A model generated the notes under the pieces. The model had not been told where the DNA came from, did no database searches, and saw nothing but the letters and a program-made list of their open reading frames with translations. A DNA stretch of 64,000 nucleotides, taken from NCBI RefSeq assembly GCF_001613325.1, contig NZ_BDCD01000020.1, positions 1-64,000 on the forward strand. Direction: 5' to 3'. The position numbers were made by a program, and so were the translations under genes. This document shows positions 57,723 through 64,000 of this stretch, piece after piece; the stretch's first letter is position 1; each line of letters opens with the position of its first letter. This DNA is from Nocardia yamanashiensis NBRC 100130 (lineage in GTDB: Bacteria > Actinomycetota > Actinomycetes > Mycobacteriales > Mycobacteriaceae).

Positions 57723-60142
57723 TCGATACCGCCATGACCAGCTCGCCCGAACACACCACCGGACCCATCGCCCGGCAGACGCCCGTGCGCAGCACCTACC
57801 GGCTGCAGCTGCGGCCCGACGCGCTCACCTTCGCCGATGCCCGCGGCATCGCCGAATACCTGCAGCAATTGGGCATTTCGCACCTGTATCTGTCGCCCAT
57901 CCTGACCGCCGCGCGCGGCTCCACCCACGGCTACGACGTCACCGACCCGACCACGGTGTCCAAGGCGCTGGGCGGGCCGACCGGGCTGAAGGCGCTCGCC
58001 GACGAGGTGCGCAGCCGCGGCATGGGCCTGATCGTGGACCTGGTGCCCAATCACGTGGGCGTCGCCGACCCGCGGCAGAACGCCTGGTGGTGGGACGTGC
58101 TGCGGAACGGCAAGGATTCGCAGTACGCGCGCTGGTTCGATATCGACTTCGGTCCCGCCAACGGCGCGGGCGGGCGCATCGCGCTGCCGGTGCTGGCCAA
58201 CGAGAACGATCCGGCCGCGCTCACCGTGGATCGCAGCGGCCCGGAACCGATGCTGGCGCTGCACGATATGCGCTTCCCCATCGCACCCGGCACCGACGGT
58301 GAGAACGCGCTGCGCATCCACGACAAGCAGCACTACCGGCTGGTCAACTGGAAGTCCGGATTGTGCGGCTACCGGCGCTATTTCACGGTCGGCGGGCTGG
58401 CCGCGGTGCGGCAGGAGGAGGCCGCGGTCTTCGACGCCACCCATCGGGAACTGGCGGCCTGGTGCGAGCACGACCTGATCGACGGCGTGCGGGTGGACCA
58501 TCCCGACGGCCTGGCCGACCCCGCCGAATACCTGATCCGGCTGCGCAAACTCATCGGCCCGGGCCGGCTGCTGCTGATCGAGAAGGTGCTCTCGGATCAG
58601 GAACCCCTCGACGCCACCCTGCCCATCGACGGCACCACCGGCTACGACGCGCTCGCCGATATCGGCGGGGTGCTCATCGACCCGGACGGTGAGAAGCAAC
58701 TCACCGAGCTCTCGCGGCAGTTCACGGGGCACGGCAGCGACCGCGCCTGGTTCGACGAACAGCGGCACCGCATCAAACGCGCGGTAGCCGAGACGATGCT
58801 GGTGCCCGAGATCCGGCGCCTGGTCAATGCCGTCAAACACGATGCGCGGGCCGGCACCTTCGACACCATGTCGCTCACCAACGCCGTCATCGAAGTGCTC
58901 TCGTTCATGCCGGTGGCCCGCACCGACTACGCGCCGCTGGCCGGGGTGGTGCGCGCGGTGGTGGCCGAGGTGGCCCGGCGCAACGGCGAACTCACCGCGC
59001 CGCTGCAGGTGCTGGCGACCGCGCTCGCGGCGCACGGCGAGGCGGCCATGCGCTTCCATCAGGTCGGCGTGGCCATGAGCGCGAAAGCCGTGGAGGACAC
59101 CATGTTCTACCGCGCCGCGCGCCTGGTGTCGCTGCAGGAGCTGGGCGCGGACCCGACCCGCTGGGGCCGTTCGCTGGTGGAGTTCCATCTCGCCAATGCC
59201 GAACGCGCCGTGCGCTGGCCGGCCGCCATGAGCACGCTGTCCACCCACGACACCAAGCGCGGCGAGGATGTGCGGGCCCGTATCGGCATGCTCTCGCAGG
59301 TGCCCGATATCTGGGCGCGCGCGGTCACCACCTGGAACGAGATGGCCCCCGGCCCGGACGGCGCGACCACGCTGTTCCTGTTGCAGAACATGTTCGGCGC
59401 CTGGCCGGCCGACGGCCGCCCGGCCGCGGTGGTGCCCGGTTTCCGGGAACGCATCCACGTGTTCGCGGAGAAGGCCGTGCGCGAGGCGGGCACCCGATCC
59501 TCCTGGGAGGAACCGGATCTCGAATTCGAGAACCAGGTGCACCGCTGGATCGACGCCGTCATCGACGGCCCGGTCGGCGCGGAACTCGGCGAGTTCGTCA
59601 CCGATCTGGCCACCCACGCCTGGTCGGATGCGCTGGCGCAGAAGCTGTTGCAGCTGTGCGGGCCCGGCATCCCCGACATCTACCAGGGCACCGAACTGTG
59701 GGAGGACGCGCTCGTCGATCCCGACAATCGGCGCCCGGTCGACTTCACCCACCGCACCCTGCTGCTGCAATCGCTCACCGGCACACCGGATCTGGACCCG
59801 TCCGGCGCGGTCAAGATGTGGATCGCGGCCTATGCGCTGTGGCTGCGCCGGGAACGCCCGGACTGTTTCGTCGGCGGCACCTACACTCCGCTCTTCGCCG
59901 GCGGCGAGCAGGCCTCGCACCTGGTGTCCTTCGCGCGCGGCCGCGCCGGGGAGACGCCCGAGGTGATCGTGGCCGCCACCCGGCACAGCATCCGGCTCGA
60001 CGAGGAGGGCGGCTGGGCCGATACGGTCCTGGATCTGCCGCAGGGGCATTGGACCGATCGGCTCACCGGCCACACCTTCTCGGGCCGGGCGCGCTTGGAG
60101 AAGCTCTTCGCGCGCCTGCCCGTGGCCCTGCTGGTGCGCTGA
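57719..60142 (+). CDS. treY: Maltooligosyl trehalose synthase
   Basis: Converts the reducing end of maltodextrins to a trehalosyl unit, the first step of the TreYZ route. The 807-residue GH13 enzyme shows STYRLQLRPDALTFADA, SPILTAARGSTHGYDVTDP, LIVDLVPNHVG, the nucleophile region DGVRVDHPDGLADP, LLIEKVL and STHDTKRGEDVRAR. ATG at 57719 overlaps the glgX stop. The partner treZ, which normally follows, is not here: the next gene is on the other strand and abuts directly. Confidence 0.96.
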   Translation: MIDTAMTSSPEHTTGPIARQTPVRSTYRLQLRPDALTFADARGIAEYLQQLGISHLYLSPILTAARGSTHGYDVTDPTTVSKALGGPTGLKALADEVRSRGMGLIVDLVPNHVGVADPRQNAWWWDVLRNGKDSQYARWFDIDFGPANGAGGRIALPVLANENDPAALTVDRSGPEPMLALHDMRFPIAPGTDGENALRIHDKQHYRLVNWKSGLCGYRRYFTVGGLAAVRQEEAAVFDATHRELAAWCEHDLIDGVRVDHPDGLADPAEYLIRLRKLIGPGRLLLIEKVLSDQEPLDATLPIDGTTGYDALADIGGVLIDPDGEKQLTELSRQFTGHGSDRAWFDEQRHRIKRAVAETMLVPEIRRLVNAVKHDARAGTFDTMSLTNAVIEVLSFMPVARTDYAPLAGVVRAVVAEVARRNGELTAPLQVLATALAAHGEAAMRFHQVGVAMSAKAVEDTMFYRAARLVSLQELGADPTRWGRSLVEFHLANAERAVRWPAAMSTLSTHDTKRGEDVRARIGMLSQVPDIWARAVTTWNEMAPGPDGATTLFLLQNMFGAWPADGRPAAVVPGFRERIHVFAEKAVREAGTRSSWEEPDLEFENQVHRWIDAVIDGPVGAELGEFVTDLATHAWSDALAQKLLQLCGPGIPDIYQGTELWEDALVDPDNRRPVDFTHRTLLLQSLTGTPDLDPSGAVKMWIAAYALWLRRERPDCFVGGTYTPLFAGGEQASHLVSFARGRAGETPEVIVAATRHSIRLDEEGGWADTVLDLPQGHWTDRLTGHTFSGRARLEKLFARLPVALLVR

Positions 60143-61387
60143 TCAGGCGGCCGACTCGTCGTCCGGTTCGGCCGTCTCCAGCACCAGCACGGTGTCGGTC
60201 GCGGCCGGTTCGGGCACGAAGATCGGCCGGGTGACCGGCGCCGGCCGCCGCTGCGGCAGCGGCCCGGTGGGTATCTGCTCGATCAGGCCGGACAGCGCCG
60301 CGTCGTCCGGCAGCGCCGCCGCCCAGCGGCGCAGGTTGGCGTGCTGGGAGATATCGACCGTCGAGGCCAGGTAGCTGTTCTGATCGCCGTCCGTGAGCAG
60401 CCGCCGCCACGCGTCCCAGTAGAACCGCTTGCTGCGCGGATGCCGAAGCAGCCGAACGAGATTCAGGATGCTGTAACCCAGGCCCGGCCAGGTGCGGATC
60501 TCGTGCCGCAGCGCCGGCGCCGGATCGTCCGGCAGCAACTCGCGCAGCCGCACCGGATCGAATTCCAGGCCCTCGGCGTGCGCCTCGTGAATCATCCAGC
60601 GCAGCGACAGATCCGACAGCACACAACGTTCGAGACCGCCGCCGACGTCACTGTGCTTACCTTCGAACCAGACCTGTTTGACCCGGTCGGTGCGGCGATA
60701 TTTGTGCCGCAATTCCACCGGCACCGTCCACAGGCACGGTTCGAACGCGCGCCGCCGGTCGTCGATGGACAGCGCCTGCCGGGCGCAGTGCACGCCGGCG
60801 GACAGGTGCACGTCGAGGAATTTGTAGCGCCGACGCGAAATCCCGGGAATGCCCAGCGCGCCCACGGTGTCGAAGACGCCCAGGAAATGGATCCGGCTGG
60901 ATTCGGGGAAGGAGTTGTCGGCGCGGAATTGCACCGCGCGATCCGGAACCGGATCACCCCGCAGCGGTTTCGGCGTCCGATAGATATCGAGCGCCTCTTT
61001 GTAGATCTGCTTGCGAATCATGGCCTCGGGCTTGAGGATTCCGAGCCGGTCGATCATTCCCGCCAGGCTGCGCGCGGTGTACGCGCCGCGGCTGAAACCG
61101 AAGATGTAGATCTCGTCGCCGGGTTCGTAGTTGAGCGCCAATTGCCAGTACGCCGAGGACAGATTCGCCTCTAGCCCGTAGCCGAAGGCGCCGCCCAGCA
61201 ACTTGTCCGTGGCGAATCCGCGCGCTCCCGGACCGGAAACGTAGAAGACCCGCTGCCCGACGACTTCCCCGTTGTCGTCGGTGCCTCGCAAGCTCACGGC
61301 CTGCGCGATTTTCACGATATTGGAAACGGTGTCGCTGGATTCGGCTTTCCAAGTGCCGTCGCAGCACACCACCAGCCTTTTCTTCAT
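60143..61387 (-). CDS. DUF2235 (Tle1-like) hydrolase
   Basis: A 414-residue protein with the DUF2235/T6SS phospholipase Tle1-like alpha/beta hydrolase pattern: KRLVVCCDGTW at the start, nucleophile in FGFSRGAYTARSLAGMI, FLGVFDTVGALG, and FEGKHSDVGGG holding the catalytic Asp/His. No signal peptide or T6SS genes nearby (actinobacteria lack T6SS), so it is likely a cytosolic lipase-like enzyme. It converges on treY with zero bases between the stops. GC-rich C-terminal tail of low complexity. Confidence 0.88.
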   Translation of the reverse strand: MKKRLVVCCDGTWKAESSDTVSNIVKIAQAVSLRGTDDNGEVVGQRVFYVSGPGARGFATDKLLGGAFGYGLEANLSSAYWQLALNYEPGDEIYIFGFSRGAYTARSLAGMIDRLGILKPEAMIRKQIYKEALDIYRTPKPLRGDPVPDRAVQFRADNSFPESSRIHFLGVFDTVGALGIPGISRRRYKFLDVHLSAGVHCARQALSIDDRRRAFEPCLWTVPVELRHKYRRTDRVKQVWFEGKHSDVGGGLERCVLSDLSLRWMIHEAHAEGLEFDPVRLRELLPDDPAPALRHEIRTWPGLGYSILNLVRLLRHPRSKRFYWDAWRRLLTDGDQNSYLASTVDISQHANLRRWAAALPDDAALSGLIEQIPTGPLPQRRPAPVTRPIFVPEPAATDTVLVLETAEPDDESAA

Positions 61388-61551
61388 GAAACTAGCCTCC
61401 GCCCCTGACTGTTCGGTTTCATGCGTAGTGGACTACCCGAGTCATCGCGCGCCCCCGACGCGGTTGTTAACCGCGACCGTAGTGTTAACGCGGCGGACCT
61501 ATACGGCGATCGCTCATGATTCGTTCATGATCTCTGTGACAATCTGGCGCC

Positions 61552-62226
61552 ATGCTCGACGATCGAGGAACCGGACGCACGGCCTGGGTACTGGTGTGCG
61601 AGGACGACGACGAGCTGGGGGAACGCGTTGCCCAGGGTTTGCGTGATGCCGGATTCACCGTCGATCTGACCCGGAATCTGGCCGAGGCGTGCCGGCATTG
61701 CGGGGCCCGGCTCTACGACTGCCTGATCGTCGACCGCGGGCTGCCCGACGGCGACGGCCTGGATCTGGTGCGCCGGCAGCGCGAATCGGGTGATCACACC
61801 CCCGCGCTGCTGATCAGCGCCCGCGACAGTCCCGCGATCCGGACCGAGGGCTACGCGGGCGGCGCGGACGACTACCTGGCCAAGCCGTTCTCGCTCGGCG
61901 AGCTGGCCACCCGGGTGCGGGCGCTGTGCCAGCGCCGCGCGCACGCGCCGTCGCCGATCCTGACCATCGGCGATCTGGTGGTGGACCGGGTCCGGCGGCG
62001 GGTGCAGCGCGGCGGGGTGCTGCTGATCATGACCATGCGCGAATTCGCCGCGCTGGAACTGCTGACGGCGCGGCCGGGCAGTCTGGTCACCCGGGGCGAA
62101 CTCGCCGAATACTGCAACGAGCCGTCACCGGTCGCCATCGACGACCTGATGACCAGGCTGGAACGCAAACTCGGTGCGCCCCAGCTGATTCACCCGGCCG
62201 CCGCCGGCTACCGGCTGCACGTCTAG
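61552..62226 (+). CDS. Orphan OmpR-type response regulator
   Basis: A 224-residue regulator with receiver (Asp61 in CLIVDRGLPDGDGLDLV, acidic pair in VLVCEDDDELG, Lys in DYLAKPFS) and winged helix (about 128-224). It is clearly paralogous to the regulator at 46883, sharing YDCL-VDRGLPDGDGLDLVR almost unchanged. The winged helix has diverged more (MREFAALELLTARPGSLVTRGELAEYC). No kinase is adjacent, so it may respond to a distant or shared kinase. Its last 4 bases overlap ilvA on the other strand. Confidence 0.9.
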   Translation: MLDDRGTGRTAWVLVCEDDDELGERVAQGLRDAGFTVDLTRNLAEACRHCGARLYDCLIVDRGLPDGDGLDLVRRQRESGDHTPALLISARDSPAIRTEGYAGGADDYLAKPFSLGELATRVRALCQRRAHAPSPILTIGDLVVDRVRRRVQRGGVLLIMTMREFAALELLTARPGSLVTRGELAEYCNEPSPVAIDDLMTRLERKLGAPQLIHPAAAGYRLHV

Positions 62227-63578
62227 GTGAGGTAGCGGTAGGCCGGGGAACCCGGATCCAGCCGCTCGCACTGGATTCGCGAGGCCTTGATGCGGCTCAG
62301 CAGCGCGTCCAGTCCCTCCGGCGCGCCCAGTTCGATACCCACCAGAGCCGCACCGGTTTCCCGGTTGTTGCGCTTGACGTACTCGAACAGCGTGATGTCG
62401 TCGTCGGGCCCCAGCGCCTCGTCCAGGAAGCGCCGCAGCGCGCCCGGCTCCTGCGGAAAGTCCACCAGGAAATAGTGTTTCAGCCCCTGGTGCACCAGCG
62501 AGCGCTCGATCACCTCGCCGTAGCGGGAGACGTCGTTGTTGCCGCCGGACAGCAGGCACACCACGGTGGAGCCGGGTTCGATGTGCACCTCGCGCAGCGC
62601 GGCCACCGACAGCGCGCCCGCCGGTTCGGCCACGATGCCCTCGTTCTGGTAGATCTCGAGCATGGCGGTGCAGATGGCGCCTTCGTCGACCTGCATCATG
62701 CGGAAAGACCCTGCGCCGGAATCGGTTTCGGTGCTGGTCAGCAGCGGCAGCGAGGCGTGCGAGCGGACGTGGCCGCCGAAGCGCGACACCGCCTGGAACG
62801 GCACCGCGCCGATGCGGCGCACCGCCGCCCCGTCCACGAACGGATCGATCTCGGGCAGCGTCACCGGTCCCCCGGCCACCAGCGCGGCGGTCATGGACGC
62901 GGCGCCGGAGGGCTCCACGCCGAGAATGGCCGTGCGCGGCGACCTTTCGCGCAGATAGGTGCCGACGCCGGCGAGGCAGCCGCCGCCGCCGACCGGCACG
63001 ATCACCAGATCGGGTTCGCGGCCCAGCTGTTCCAGGAACTCGGCGGCGATGGTGCCCTGCCCGGCCGCGGTGCGCGGATCGTCGAAGGGCGGCACCATGG
63101 TCGCGCCGGTGCGGGCGACATCGTCGGCGGCGGCCGCGGCGGCCGCGTCGTAGGTGTCGCCGGTGGCGATGAGCTCCACGAACTCGCCGCCGTGCACGCG
63201 AATGCGGTCGCGTTTCTGCTTCGGGGTGGTGGTCGGCACGTAGATGCGGCCCTTGATGCCCATGGCCTTGCAGGCGAAAGCCACGCCCTGGGCATGGTTT
63301 CCGGCGCTGGCGGTCACCACGCCGGCCGCGCGCTCGGCCGCTGTCAGCTGCACGATCAGGTTGTAGGCGCCGCGCAGCTTGTAGGAGCGCACGGCGGTGA
63401 GGTCCTCACGCTTGAGGTAGACCTCGGCCCCGGTCAGCGCCGACAGCCGTGCGATGCGTTGCAGCGGCGTCGGCTCGATAATGTCGGAAATTCGCTTCGC
63501 GGCCGCATCGATCTCGTCCGCCGTCAGTTCGGGCAGCGGATTGGACACTTTCTCGGCTACAGCAAGCGGATCAGACAC
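62223..63578 (-). CDS. ilvA: Threonine ammonia-lyase, biosynthetic
   Basis: PLP-dependent deamination of threonine to 2-oxobutanoate, the first step to isoleucine. The 451-residue protein shows the PLP Lys in SYKLRGAYN, ASAGNHAQGVAF, the phosphate loop VPVGGGGCLAGVG, and a C-terminal ACT-like domain (about 350-450, FLVDFPQEPGALRRFLDEAL) for isoleucine feedback, single not double. GTG start; no strong ribosome site visible. Matches mycobacterial Rv1559 by position. Confidence 0.96.
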   Translation of the reverse strand: MSDPLAVAEKVSNPLPELTADEIDAAAKRISDIIEPTPLQRIARLSALTGAEVYLKREDLTAVRSYKLRGAYNLIVQLTAAERAAGVVTASAGNHAQGVAFACKAMGIKGRIYVPTTTPKQKRDRIRVHGGEFVELIATGDTYDAAAAAAADDVARTGATMVPPFDDPRTAAGQGTIAAEFLEQLGREPDLVIVPVGGGGCLAGVGTYLRERSPRTAILGVEPSGAASMTAALVAGGPVTLPEIDPFVDGAAVRRIGAVPFQAVSRFGGHVRSHASLPLLTSTETDSGAGSFRMMQVDEGAICTAMLEIYQNEGIVAEPAGALSVAALREVHIEPGSTVVCLLSGGNNDVSRYGEVIERSLVHQGLKHYFLVDFPQEPGALRRFLDEALGPDDDITLFEYVKRNNRETGAALVGIELGAPEGLDALLSRIKASRIQCERLDPGSPAYRYLT

Positions 63579-63662
63579 CCGAACATGCTAGCCGGGAGCG
63601 GGGCGCGCGCTCGAGGCAGCGCCGACAATCGGGCGAATCATCCGGTTTGCCACCTACGAAAA

Positions 63663-63687
63663 TGCCCCGGCAGCAACTGCCGGGGCA
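63663..63687 (-). terminator. Hairpin terminator
   Basis: A perfect 11-bp stem (TGCCCCGGCAG / CTGCCGGGGCA) with loop CAA lies 16 bases beyond the stop of the nitroreductase-type gene on the minus strand. It is flanked by AAAA on one side, giving a TTTT tract for transcription on that strand. It separates that gene from ilvA. Confidence 0.85.
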
Positions 63688-63702
63688 CTGTCCGATCCGA
63701 AC

Positions 63703-64000
63703 TCAGTCGCGGGGCGTGAGGACGAAGACGGGAATCTCGCGGGTGGTCTTGGTCTGGTATCCGGCGTAATCCGGCCAGGCTTCCACGGCCCGCTTCCACC
63801 ACAGGTCCTTCTCCTCGCCGGTCACCTCGCGGGCGTCGTAGTCCTTGACCACGGCCCCGTCGCGCAACTCGACGTGCGGTTCGGCCTTGATGTTCCAGTA
63901 CCAGACCGGATGCTTGGGCGCGCCGCCGAGCGAGGCGACCACGGCGTACTCACCGTTGTGCTCGACGCGCATGAGCGCGGTCTTGCGGAGTTTGCCGGTC
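63703..64000 (-). CDS. Deazaflavin (F420)-dependent nitroreductase family, C-terminal part
   Basis: The C-terminal 98 residues of a Ddn-type split-barrel protein; the start lies beyond the right edge. Visible motifs GKLRKTALMRVEHNGEYAVVASLGGAPKHPVWYWNIKAEP and the end DLWWKRAVEAWPDYAGYQTKTTREIPVFVLTPRD, broken here only for description, are typical of this family, which uses reduced F420 to reduce quinones or nitroaromatics. Actinobacteria carry many paralogues. Confidence 0.9.
   Translation of the reverse strand, partial: TGKLRKTALMRVEHNGEYAVVASLGGAPKHPVWYWNIKAEPHVELRDGAVVKDYDAREVTGEEKDLWWKRAVEAWPDYAGYQTKTTREIPVFVLTPRD

Noticed and set aside
54537..60073. Antisense open frames of about 1040 and 952 codons opposite glgX and treY
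   Set aside because: The plus strand encodes complete GH13 enzymes with all motifs. The antisense products are repetitive, His/Gly/Val-rich, and arise because high GC at third positions removes stops.
1..64000. Prophage, transposon, CRISPR or tRNA-linked island
   Set aside because: No integrase, transposase, spacer-repeat array or tRNA-like sequence was recognised by reading; the accessory regions carry ordinary chromosomal genes.

Overview
The window is very GC-rich, uses GTG starts freely, joins many genes by 4-base ATGA/GTGA overlaps, and contains mycothiol-dependent, deazaflavin-dependent and PriA-type enzymes. The order trpE - bcp - hisI/F/impA/A - hisH/B/C/D - nadC/B/A - nrtR - DUF2567/bsaP/bioB - bioD/F/A - glgX/treY - ilvA follows the Mycobacterium tuberculosis Rv1559-Rv1610 region in reverse. 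With the many Nocardia-like insertions this points to a mycolic-acid actinomycete, most likely Nocardia. The genus is an inference from gene order and protein style, not from a search.

Layout. 1-5650: trpE with the start of a Trp-associated membrane protein, a small hypothetical gene, a bcp-type peroxiredoxin, a polyprenol-sugar mannosyltransferase-like membrane protein and a MarR regulator. 5668-8409: hisI, hisF, impA, hisA. 8410-13907: an accessory island that splits the his genes. It carries a membrane-anchored HTH protein with a secreted paralogue, an operon of small proteins around a C39-like cysteine peptidase, and a MarR/SnoaL pair with twin operators. 13914-17639: hisH, hisB, hisC, hisD. 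17814-31705: accessory and housekeeping genes (YidC2, aldo-keto reductase with XRE regulator, Ser/Thr kinase, arylamine N-acetyltransferase, FtsX-type permease, AlkZ-like protein, TerB-like protein). 31709-36601: the nadABC operon with its divergent repressor NrtR, operator visible between them. 36623-39551: bsaP, bioB and the TetR repressor bioQ. 39595-42636: a cobalamin riboswitch followed by btuC, btuD, btuF. 43626-50427: hydrolase, SRPBCC protein, and a DUF1800-DUF1501-response regulator-histidine kinase operon whose gaps are filled by overlapping mini-ORFs, partly made by a 56-base tandem duplication. 50825-54431: bioD, bioF, bioA. 54618-60142: a MarR-GNAT fusion, glgX and treY. 60143-64000: DUF2235 protein, orphan response regulator, ilvA, and a partial deazaflavin-dependent nitroreductase.

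How the genes work together. Three near-identical palindromes (TGAAC-N3-GTTCA) sit upstream of bioB/bioQ, bioF and bioA and define a local BioQ regulon; BsaP lies directly downstream of bioB. A long inverted repeat overlapping the nrtR promoter links NAD synthesis to NrtR. The his pathway is complete from hisD to hisI except hisG, hisE and hisN, which are not in the window. The trehalose route has glgX and treY, but treZ is missing from its usual place.

The least explained structures are the mini-ORF chain at 47566-47898, the small-protein/C39-peptidase operon at 10270-11692, and the paired membrane-anchored HTH genes at 8460-10164. No tRNA, rRNA, CRISPR array, transposase or phage gene was recognised.
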